Source of the DNA: Amphiura filiformis | Lineage: Eukaryota > Echinodermata > Ophiuroidea > Amphilepidida > Amphiuridae | NCBI RefSeq assembly: GCF_039555335.1 | Contig: NC_092629.1 | Coordinates: 1,249,935 to 1,313,934 of the forward strand | DNA length: 64,000 bases | Direction: 5' to 3' | Shown: piece by piece, positions 54,325 to 64,000 of the stretch | Position numbering within the stretch: position 1 is the stretch's first letter | How the letters are laid out: each line of letters opens with the position of its first letter | Translations under genes and position numbers: made by a program | Notes under the pieces: model-generated | What the model was told of the DNA's origin: nothing | Databases searched by the model: none | The model's input: the letters and a program-made list of their open reading frames with translations, nothing else

Positions 54325-56158
54325 GTAAGTAGGGAAACGTTATTAGAGATATATAAGTCAGAACAGAGTGCAACGCAGAATGCTGCCCTCAGTCGTCAAC
54401 CGTCTGGTTTGACTACTGAGAAAACTACGTGGAAAAAATGTGACGGATTTTGCAACAGGATTCCTGTGGCATAGAGCATGCGCAGTTGTGTCCAAATTGA
54501 CCTTTTGACCGAGTTTGTTGTTTTTAGAAGTTCAGAGCGCGATCTTGTCACAGCGGCGTGGTACAGCGACGCGGTAACGGGCGCCGCTAGTCAGTCGCGC
54601 TACGGCGCACAACCAAAGTCGCATTGAATAGTTTTCAGAAGTCCGCCACGATATGAAATGCAAGATAATCAGTCGTCACTACGAAGCATACACAGTACAT
54701 GCAAAGTGTAGACGGCTTCTTGGAATTAGTCTAAGTGCAACGTGGGATCAATATCACAATAACCAACATTGACAGAGTACCAAATTCAATCTCATTGAAA
54801 TACTGTGTGAGCTACGCACTTTTTTTAAAATTCCATATCAATATTACCCACAATGCACTCTGTTCTGAATGATCAATATCGTGCTTCTTTTGTTTAACGA
54901 CATTTCTTTTGATGTAGTACAACTTAAGGCTCCGAAACTTTGGAGTCGTTGTACACTCTCTATTAGAAGCATGAACGTTTCAACACATGAAGTACGAGGT
55001 CCAATGTTTATTTAAAACGTGGAGCCTTTTTTGATTTTACACAAAAAGGTAATCATTTCAGAAAATCTTGGCAAATTGCTCATCTTCATGTAATAAGAAT
55101 CAAGAAACTGCATGGAACATGCATTGTGTTAACTTTACCTGTTATGCGCAAGTTACAGTCAAATATTAATAGTGGTTACCGCATGTGCTTGACCCAGTTG
55201 GCACTCTATTTCATTTTGTTAACACATTCGATAAGCAAAACTATTCGTTTTGAAATTATTATATTCAGCTAAACGAACAATTGTCCACCATTTTCATCAA
55301 TATCGGAGTAAGCCCTGTACAACCAAAATGAGTTTTTGTAGGATAACTTAATCACGACAGGACGCAGATAGCGCACACTATACACTAGTTTAATCCTTGG
55401 GATCAGCAGAATTATACCCGAGTCACGCTCGTCCGAGTCCGAGCAGAGCCGAGTCCATTCGTTTCTGAGTCCGAGCCAAGTCCGATACCTTTGTGTCAGA
55501 GTCCGGACTCGATTCCGAGTCCGGTGGTGCCGAGTTCGAGCAAAGTCAGAGTATTTGTATAAAATAATGCTATAAAAAGGGGTTATTGTGTATAGCATAA
55601 TGAAAAAGGGGGTAATTGGGCATAAACATTTGAAAGAATGAGGTCATACGGTATGATATTTAAAAAAAGGCCCATCGAGCCGAACATTTCCCATCAATAA
55701 AGCAAAATTCTAAATTTTGTTTCTACGTAAGTTACCAAATGTATAATACAAATTTACTGAAATTATAAGAGAATTTGAATGTTTCACAGTAATGAATTCT
55801 TCTGATCATACACTACTTTGATTGAATTGAAATGAAATCGATTGTTTATAATGCGAAAATGAAATTGGGATTCGTTGGGATCATTCAATCTGGCGCGAAA
55901 AAGAATGACACTTTTAATTAATCGAACGCACATGTTGCGAAATTGACCAGGAAAACCTATATATATAACATTTAAAGAACTTTTTTCGAAAACTTCATGC
56001 ATTTGCAAAACTGTTTGCCCAAAATATTTTACAATACCGTTGTAAAAGTTTTCATGACCATTTTGAATAATCGATTTAAGAAAATGTTCGTGCTTGTATG
56101 CTTATGTATTTCTTATTTGTGAATTTACCATAAACGTCTGTTTAATATTCATCATCAG

Positions 56159-56257
56159 CTTTAATCTGGATCGATCCCATATATGTCGGTGAAGAAGATA
56201 ATACGGTTTGTATTTATGTTCATCGTTCAGGATTTTTAGGAGACGATACAACAGTCG
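56159..56257 (+). CDS. Alpha N-half exon, unit 3 (N11)
   Basis: 99 nt, phase 1, CATCAG acceptor and GTAAGT donor. Identical in protein to unit 2. Confidence 0.88.
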
Positions 56258-57210
56258 GTAAGTACTCTGTAATATCATAATTTTTTATATATACTTCCAA
56301 ATGAAGGCACGAGTCTAAGAAGTACGATAGATCCTTTTTGAGTTATTTTAATTAAATGTTACCTATAACAATATTGATCATGAAACTATAAAAAATAAAG
56401 GGTAATATCATAATTACTTGCGCTATATGAGATTAATTGAGCGATGTCTAGCCATTTTTTTCTAAAACACACTCCGTCTCTCTTTTCAATGCTTACATGC
56501 CATTAGTTGTATTTCCAACTTTGCCAGAAAGTCTATTTTGGACATATCTATGTATCCCTGGTAAAGACATTTCATTCGAAATACACAACTGAAAAAACCA
56601 TACGACTATAATATTTATTAACCCATTTTGGGCGTTTAAAATACCATCGACCAAGTGGTGCTTGATTTCCACAATTTTTAAACACATTAAATAATTATGT
56701 TTGACTTAATAAGTAGGTCCTACTTGAGGAGTGGCATTTCAACATTATGTGACGTTGTAAAAGTCCCACTTTTCAGCATCTATGTCACCCTAATACCCCA
56801 TATTATTGGATTATACATGGCCTGTCAACCAGAGTCCCATTATACCTTCGTAGATCTGTCAAAGGTTTTGTAAACCATATTCATGGGTTCGATTCACGGA
56901 CGGGATCATCTTTTCTACTTGTCTCCTTTATTATCTGCGACGGCGAACTTGTTTATTTTAGATATTTAATTCTCGTTGACCATGCCACTGTTTATCCTTG
57001 TTCTGTGAGAATGTTTGAATTATGTTCTAACCTGATGACCCCAATAAAGGGACCCATCTCTCTCACGCCACCCCCTTATTCCTACATTTTATTTCACCGA
57101 AAGCCCCTCTATTTCAATGTTTCAGCCTTTTACCTGTTTCAATTTCATAACAAAGTACCCTTCCCTCCGGCAACAATCTCTTATGTAATGTTATTTTTTG
57201 TTTTTTTTTT

Positions 57211-57465
57211 CCTTAACCTTGGGTGCACCAGCAACTGCAACTGTTACCGACGATTATGCAATCGATGGCGGAAGCACTGTACCAGTTGTCTTTGCAGATG
57301 GAGATCTAGTAAAGAAAGTGGTTATAAACCTAGTAGAAGACGATGATATAGAAGACACGGAATATGTTACAGTTACACTTGGGGCTATAACAGTAGCTGA
57401 CACTGCCAAAACTACATTAGACGCAGACAGAGATACAGCCACCATATTCATACTAGATCGTTCAT
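57211..57465 (+). CDS. Alpha C-half exon, unit 3, acceptor AG lost (C11)
   Basis: The exon body (255 nt) is intact and matches unit 2, with the GTAAGT donor. The usual TTACTATAG before it is replaced by a run of T, so no AG stands at the exon border. As written, this exon could not be spliced normally; skipping it would join N11 directly to the next N-half in frame. A base-calling or assembly error at the T-run is an alternative. Confidence 0.65.
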
Positions 57466-58367
57466 GTAAGTAGTATAGATTTAGTAATGCAATGCGCCCG
57501 TATAAAGTTATATTTTATGGATGTGATTTGTTAACAATTGTCTAGTTACATATGGGCTAAACCTCTGCCCATTAGCCTTTTAGAGGTATGGCCGACACAA
57601 TAGGATGGCACTGCACGAAACGGGTAAATGCTTTTGTATTTGACAGATTTTACCCATATTGAATACTGCCCTGCTATTGTGTATGTCATGCTTCGAAAAG
57701 TCCAATGCCGTGTGGCTCATGAACGAGAAGGGTCATGTAGCCAGGCTTCCGAGTTAGGGTTTCGTTTTTGCAAATTTATACACATTATTATAAACAGATG
57801 GATGTAATGGTGTCTGAAGGGGCATTTGCCCCCTCAGAATTTGAAGAACTTTGAAAAATATAGTCCCAAGTGAAGGCATTTTGTGCAATAATTTGATTTT
57901 ATTATCAGAAAGATATGGGTTCAAAATATTATAGCCAAGAGGCACATTAGCGCGGTTAAAAATAGAAGTTGCAAATCAGGTATGTTATTTCATCACAAAT
58001 AATATCAATTATTTTCTTATTATCCTGTGTTATATCACTTCCTCCATCTCTGAACTGAGCTTTCTCGGTCATCGTTGTTTTGCAAACGAAATGATTTTAA
58101 AAGAAACTTCAAATCTAGATGAGACACAGAGCCAAATTACTATGCTAATTTATTACATTTATATTTTACACTTACAAATCGTCCCGCTAATCCTAAGATT
58201 AGAACGACAAGTTCTCCGTTTTTGTGACAATTTTAAGGGATTCGATCGAACCCCCCTGGCTATGGGCCTGATTTGTTTCTATTTAAATACACAATGCCTG
58301 TTTCCGTATAAAGCCACAAGTGTGAATTTAATAACCTTAGTCAAATCAAAACCAAATCAATATACAG

Positions 58368-58423
58368 TCATGTTTTGGATAGATACAAGTTATAAAGGCA
58401 GCGACTGTGACAATAAACTGTGA
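58368..58423 (+). pseudogene. Relict beta N-half exon, unit 3
   Basis: Same as unit 2: ATACAG then TCATGTTTTGGATAGAT.. with a TGA after about 18 codons. Confidence 0.65.
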
Positions 58424-58627
58424 CTGCAGTTTCTGTTTGTTTTTCGCGGCGTTTCTTTATGCAAAATAAAGGTGCAAAATGACATATTTAATTAATATGT
58501 AAAGTTGTATGCTACACCGGCCTTAATGCTGAAAAGGGGCCATAATATTTGTTATAATTGTATATATTTGTAACACAGTAAATCGTTCGTATCCTTAATC
58601 CTATCAAATATTATCGATACATTACAG

Positions 58628-58732
58628 TCATGTTTTGGATCGACCCAGTTTATATTGGTGACGAGTGTGACACTATGGTGGAAGTAGTTGTTCACAGATG
58701 CGGCTATCTGGGACATACTGATGATGCAGTTG
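58628..58732 (+). CDS. Beta-Na N-half exon, unit 3, intact (N12)
   Basis: 105 nt, phase 1, ATTACAG acceptor and GTAAGC donor. Same protein as in unit 2 and frame intact. Confidence 0.88.
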
Positions 58733-58801
58733 GTAAGCTATAAAAAAGAGAGTAAATCTTTCGTAACCTTAATGTAATCAAATATTATCAATATATTACA
58801 G

Positions 58802-58892
58802 TCCTGTTTTGGTATAATCCGATACGAGTGTGACACTATGGTGGAAGTTGTCGTTTACAGATGCGGCTATTTAGGACATGCAGTTGCAGTTG
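58802..58892 (+). pseudogene. Beta-Nb exon, unit 3, deleted
   Basis: 91 nt with the same 11-nt net loss and premature TGA as unit 2, so the lesion arose before units 2 and 3 separated. Confidence 0.85.
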
Positions 58893-59931
58893 GTAAATTG
58901 AAATTTACATAATGTAAAACCGCTGAAAAGATTTATGAGAGTATTGATGATTGACAAACTGCAAAGCCATTGCTATGATCTAAATAACCAAATTGGGTAT
59001 GACTAATATTTGTTTAAATCAGAAAAAAAAAAGTTAAATAAAATGTTTGTTAAGCTTTAACAATTTTACTGCAAGGTATTCAGATTAGAGTGTGTAATAT
59101 CCGTATTCTCTGCATTATCCATAAACAAAGGCATTAGCCTATTATGCTTTTGAAAATTCATATCGTGATTTAGGAGAAGTACTCAGTGTAATATAACTTA
59201 TGAATGGCATAACTACATAGATTTCATTTCATTAGGATTGCGAATTCAACATCCAATTCAAATTGTGTTCAGACAATACAATACAACGTATGAATAGTAG
59301 TAGCACCCCGTATTTACAACGGTCTCTGCATAATTCATTCATTCGTTTATTTCCATATATAAAAATTGACCGTTACAGTTATCAAAATTAATAATTGAAA
59401 ACTTACACAAATGTGAATAATAGTGTTGGAAATAAACATTTTAAGGATTAACTGAGCTATGCAAAGCAATAACATATTCTAGTTTGAACGCCTTAAATTG
59501 CGTTGTACATTTTATGTACTTCCATAAATTATACAGTATAATTTGTACTCCACGATTAAAATGTAGTTTTTTTTTTCATTTACTTGAGATGAAAATCGGT
59601 TTGAAAATGTGTTTAGACAATATAATTCAACACAGTCTCAATAGTATGGCTAGAAATCTAAGGGGTTTGTAATGTTTACTATGAGGTTTTGCAGAGAAAC
59701 ATTTGTCATAGACACACAATTTATGGTGTACATGAATAGAAAAGTCTATAGATTATTATAATTATATACCTTAAACATTTTATATACTGCATTTAAGTAA
59801 TGCAGTATTATTGGCACTCGGTTGTATTTTTGTTTTATAGGAGTAAGTACGACTTCAACTTATACAACTACATTTACTTCGTCAACTTCTATAATATACC
59901 TCTTTTAATTTTGAATGTATATTTTACACAG

Positions 59932-60195
59932 AGATATACACGTCTACGACAGGCGTAACTGCTTCTGGCGCCGATTTCACCGAAATAGCTATGGCTAGCC
60001 CAGTAGATACGGAGGTCTCTTTTGCACAAGGTGATTGTGCAGTTGCTCATCGACTTGCTTTAACACCTGATGACCTGGTTGAAGGAATGGAATATTTTGA
60101 GGTCGTTATAGGAACAATTTCTGGTACCAATGCGGCCAAAGGCTCCGTCCATACAGTCTTAAATACAGCAAAAGTGTTTATCTTGGATCATTCAA
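59932..60195 (+). CDS. Beta C-half exon, unit 3 (C12)
   Basis: 264 nt, phase 1, TACACAG acceptor and GTAAGT donor. Ser in GTISGTN as in unit 1, otherwise like unit 2. Frame intact. Confidence 0.88.
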
Positions 60196-62024
60196 GTAAG
60201 TAGGGAAACGTTATTAGAGATATATAAGTCAGAACAGAGTGCAACGCAGAATGCTGCCCTCAGTCGTCAACCGTCTGGTTTGACGACTGAGAAAACTACG
60301 TGGAAAAAATGTGACGGATTTTGCAACAGGATTCCTGTGGCATAGAGCATGCGCAGTTGTGTCCAAATTGACCTTTTGACCAAGTTTGTTGTTTTTAGAA
60401 GTTCAGAGCGCGATCTTGTCACAGCGGCGTGGTACAGCGACGCGGTAACGGGCGCCGCTAGTCAGTCGCGCTACGGCGCACAACCAAAGTCGCATTGAAT
60501 AGTTTTCAGAAGTCCGCCACGATATGAAATGCAAGATAATCAGTCGTCACTACGAAGCATACACAGTACATGCAAAGTGTAGACGGCTTCTTGGAATTAG
60601 TCTAAGTGCAACGTGGGATCAATATCACAATAACCAACATTGACAGAGTACCAAATTCAATCTCATTGAAATACTGTGTGAGCTACGCACTTTTTTAAAA
60701 TTCCATATCAATATTACCCACAATGCACTCTGTTCTGAATGATCAATATCGTGCTTTTGTTTAACGACATTTCTTTTGATGTAGTACAACTTAAAGCTCC
60801 GAAACTTTGGAGTCGTTGTACACTCTCTATTAGAAGCATGAACGTTTCAACACATGAAGTACGAGGTCCAATGTTTATTTAAAACGTGGAGCCTTTTTTG
60901 ATTTTACACAAAAGGTAATCATTTCAGAAAATCTTGGCAAATTGCTCATCTTCATGTAATAAGAATCAAGAAACTGCATGGAACATGCATTGTGTTAACT
61001 TTACCTGTTATGCGCAAGTTACAGACAAATATTAATAGTGGTTACCGCATGTGCTTGACCCCGTTGGCACTCTATTTCATTTTGTTAACACATTCGATAA
61101 GCAAAACTATTCGTTTTGAAATTATTATATTCAGCTAAACGAACAATTGTCCACCATTTTCATCAATATCGGAGTAAGCCCTGTACAACCAAAATGAGTT
61201 TTTGTAGGATAACTTAATCACGACAGGACGCAGATAGCGCACACTATACACTAGTTTAATCCTTGGGATCAGCAGAATTATACCCGAGTCACGCTCGTCC
61301 GAGTCCGAGCAGAGCCGAGTCCATTCGTTTCTGAGTCCGAGCCAAGTCCGATACCTTTGTGTCAGAGTCCGGACTCGATTCCGAGTCCGGTGGTGCCGAG
61401 TTCGAGCAAAGTCAGAGTATTTGTATAAAATAATGCTATAAAAAGGGGTTATTGTGTATAGCATAATGAAAAAGGGGGTAATTGGGCATAAACATTTGAA
61501 AGAATGAGGTCATACGGTATGATATTTAAAAAAAGGCCCATCGAGCCGAACATTTCCCATCAATAAAGCAAAATTCTAAATTTTGTTTCTACGTAAGTTG
61601 CCAAATGTATAATACAAATTTACTGAAATTATAAGAGAATTTGAATGTTTCACAGTAATGAATTCTTCTGATCATACACTACTTTGATTGAATTGAAATG
61701 AAATCGATTGTTTATAATGCGAAAATGAAATCGGGATTCGTTGCGATCATTCAATCTGGCGCGAAAAAGAATGACACTTTTAATTAATCGAACGCACATG
61801 TTGCGAAATTGACCAGGAAAACCTATATATAACATTTAAAGAACTTTTTTTTCGAAAACTTCATGCATTTGCAAAACTGTTTGCCCAAAATATTTTACAA
61901 TACCGTTGTAAAAGTTTTCATGACCATTTTGAATAATCGATTTAAGAAAATGTTTGTGTTTGTTTGCTTATGTATTTCTTATTTGTGAATTTACCATAAA
62001 CGTCTGTTTAATATTCATCATCAG

Positions 62025-62123
62025 CTTTAATCTGGATCGATCCCATATATGTCGGTGAAGAAGATAATACGGTTTGTATTTATGTTCATCGTTCAGGATT
62101 TTTTGGAGACGATACAACAGTCG
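62025..62123 (+). CDS. Alpha N-half exon, unit 4 (N13)
   Basis: 99 nt, phase 1, CATCAG acceptor and GTAAGT donor. It reads RSGFFGDD where the other units have FLG or YLG. Frame intact. Confidence 0.88.
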
Positions 62124-63072
62124 GTAAGTACTCTGTAATATCATTATTTTTTATTTATACTTCCAAATGAAGGCACGAGCCTAAGAAGTACGATAGATCC
62201 TTTTTGAGTTATTTTAATTAAATGTTACCTATAACAATATTGATCATGAAACTATAAAAAATAAAGGGTAATATCATAATTACTTGCGCTATATGAGAAT
62301 AATTGAGTGGTGTCTATCCCTTTTTTTCTAAAACACACGCCATCTCTCTTTTAAATGCTTACATGCCATTAGTTGTATTTCCAACTTTGCCAGAAAGTCT
62401 ATTTTGCACATATCTATGTATCAATGGTAAAGACATTTCATTCGAAATACACAACTGAAAAAACATACGACTGTAATATTATTAACCCATTTTGGGCGTT
62501 TAAAATACCATCGACCAAGTGGTGCTTGATTTCCACAATTTTTAAACACATTAAAAAATTATGTTTGACTTAATAAGTAGGTCCTACTTGAGGAGCGGCA
62601 CTTCAACATTATGTGAAGTTGTAAAAGTCCCACTTTTCAACATCTATGTCACCCAAATACCCCATATTATTGGATTATACATGGCCTGTCAACCAGAGTC
62701 CCATTATACCTTGGTAGATCTGTCAAAGGTTTTGTAAACCCTGGTCATGGGTTCAATTCACGGACGGATCACCTTTTCTACTTGTCTCCTTTATTATCTG
62801 CGACTGCGAACTTGTTTATTTTAGATATTTAATTCTCGTTGACCATGCCCCTGTTTATCTTTGTTCTGTGAGAATGTTTGAATTATGTTCTCACCTGATG
62901 ACCCCAATAAAGGGACCCATCTCTCTCACGCCACCCCCTTATTCCTACATTTTATTTCACCGAAAGCCCCTCTATTTCAATTTCTCAGCCTTTTACCTGT
63001 TTCAATTTCATAACAAAGTACCTTTTCCTCCGGCATCAATCTCTTATGTAATGTTATTTTTTGTTACTATAG

Positions 63073-63327
63073 CCCTAACCTTGGGTGCACCAGCAACTGC
63101 AACTGTTACCGACGATTATGCAATCGATGGCGGAAGCACTGTACCAGTTGTCTTTGCAGATGGCGAACTAGTAAAGAAAGTGGTTATAAACCTAGCAGAA
63201 GACGATGATATAGAAGACACGGAATATGTTACAGTTACACTTGGGGCTATAACAGTAGCTGACACTGCTAAAACTACATTAGACGCAGACAGAGATACAG
63301 CCACCATATTCATACTAGATCGTTCAT
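63073..63327 (+). CDS. Alpha C-half exon, unit 4 (C13)
   Basis: 255 nt, phase 1, CTATAG acceptor and GTAAGT donor. It has Glu for Asp in ADGELVKK and Ala before EDDDIEDTE as in unit 1. Frame intact. The upstream intron is again open in frame from 62868. Confidence 0.88.
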
Positions 63328-64000
63328 GTAAGTTGTATAGATTTAGTAATGCAATGCGCCCGTATAAAGTTATATTTTATGGATGTGATTTGTTAACAAT
63401 TGTCTAGTTACACATGGGCTAAACCTCTGCCCATTAGCCTTTTAGAGGTATGGCCGACACAATAGGATGGCACTGCACGAAACGGGTAAATGCTTTTGTA
63501 TTTGACAGATTTTACCCATATTGAATACTGCCCTGCTATTGTGTATGTCATGCTTCGAAAAGTATAATGCCGTGTGGCTCGTGAACAAGAAGGGTCATGT
63601 AACCAGGTTTCCGAGTTAGGGTTTCGTTTTTGCAAATTTATATACATTATTATGAACTGATGGATGTAATGGTGTCTGAAGGGGCATTTGCCCCCTCAGA
63701 ATTTGAAGAACTTTGAAAAATATAGTCCCAAGTGAAGGCATTTTGTGCAATAATTTGATATTATTATCAGAAATATATGGGTTCAATATATTATAGCCAA
63801 GAGGCACATTAGCGCGGTTAAAAATCGAAGTTGCAAATCAGGTATGTTATTTCATCACAAATAATATCAATTATTTTCTTATTGTCCTGTGTTATATCAC
63901 TTCCTCCATCTCTGAACTGAGCTTTCTCGGTCATCGTTGTTTTGCAAACGAAATGATTTTAAAAGAAACTTCAAATCTAGATGAGACACAGAGCCAAATT

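Larger units (their letters stand above)
49366..55239 (+). repeat. Array unit 2 of the 5.87-kb tandem repeat
   Basis: A 5874-nt period. It contains alpha-N, alpha-C, relict N, beta-Na (intact), beta-Nb (deleted) and beta-C, with no LINE. It shares most private changes with unit 3 (for example Val in INLVEDD of alpha-C, the beta-Nb deletion, the shorter GAGTCC tract), so units 2 and 3 separated most recently. Confidence 0.92.
55240..61105 (+). repeat. Array unit 3 of the 5.87-kb tandem repeat
   Basis: 5866 nt, same exon order as unit 2 and nearly identical to it. It differs notably by loss of the alpha-C splice acceptor (see 57211). Confidence 0.92.
1..64000 (+). other. Multi-Calx-beta-domain gene, internal part (gene span)
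   Basis: The window lies inside one large gene built of Calx-beta domains, the beta-sandwich calcium-binding module of Na/Ca exchangers, FRAS/FREM-type matrix proteins and ADGRV1. Seen in the sequence: alternating N-half exons (W/F-D/N-x-x-Y-x-V/G-x-E, then V-x-R-x-G) and C-half exons (DD..E..E followed by alternating hydrophobic residues and a closing A-T-V/I-x-I-x-D strand). Intact exons have AG before and GT(A/A)AG after them, and all are phase 1 to phase 1. Known of the family: the conserved acidic residues bind Ca2+ and such arrays are usually extracellular. Inferred: an extracellular or cell-surface repeat protein. No transmembrane segment, signal peptide, start or stop exon is visible, so the parent protein cannot be named. 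It could be more than one adjacent gene of the same family. Confidence 0.8.
61106..64000 (+). repeat. Array unit 4, cut by the window end
   Basis: Contains alpha-N and alpha-C. The relict N and the beta exons would lie beyond 64000. Its left part shares the changes of units 2 and 3; from about 61730 on it increasingly shares those of unit 1 (for example Ala in INLAEDD, GTAAGTTG donor context, GTAAACCCTGGTCATGG). Confidence 0.9.

Noticed and set aside
39890-63807. A 63-codon minus-strand frame conserved in all four array units (starts MPLGYNILNPY)
   Set aside because: Conservation equals that of the surrounding intron, because the whole unit is duplicated. There is no family match that I recognise.

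Overview
This is eukaryotic, AT-rich, repeat-dense metazoan genomic DNA. Short phase-symmetric exons with GT/AG borders sit in a matrix of foldback MITEs, non-LTR retrotransposon pieces, a Transib relic and a Penelope-like relic. Frequent TAGGCCTA words, Transib and Penelope relics and a CR1-type LINE suggest a marine deuterostome such as an echinoderm or hemichordate. That placement is an inference; no marker gene fixes the species.

The only host gene I can support runs on the + strand through the whole window and past both ends. It encodes tandem Calx-beta domains. Each domain is split over two exons: an N-half exon of about 100 nt (first strands, ending in R-x-G) and a C-half exon of about 255 nt (acidic DD..E..E motif). 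All recognised introns are phase 1, so halves and domains can be duplicated without breaking the frame. Three domain types appear: gamma (1-23.5 kb), a diverged beta (32.7-33.2 kb), then a tandem array of alpha+beta pairs (37.3 kb to the window end). No start codon exon, signal peptide or terminal exon lies in the window. Taking one intact copy at each step, the chain is C1929, N2907, C14194, N19187, C23231, N32732, C32927, N38304, C39347, N40949, C48188, N50286, C51337, N52760, C54061, N56159, C57211 (acceptor lost), N58628, C59932, N62025, C63073.

Region 1-4.3 kb is a local tandem array of about 2-kb gamma units, partly decayed. Region 4.3-14.2 kb is insertion DNA: a Transib transposase pseudogene (RAG1-related), a MITE, a CCAAT/CRE-like tandem repeat and two nested TIR elements. 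Region 14.2-23.5 kb holds two further gamma domains with several TTAA-flanked foldback elements. Region 23.5-37 kb is a large intron landscape with satellite-like repeats, a tRNA-headed SINE, a 1.8-kb inverted repeat, a (ATC)n tract, LINE tails and a Penelope-like fragment.

From about 37.28 kb to the end there are 3.5 copies of a 5.87-kb unit, each with alpha-N, alpha-C, a relict N-half, two candidate beta-N exons and beta-C. Copy 1 carries a nearly complete 6.1-kb CR1/jockey-superfamily LINE in antisense (41.5-47.6 kb). The most notable point is that in every complete unit exactly one of the two tandem beta-N exons is frame-intact, and it is a different one in unit 1 than in units 2 and 3.
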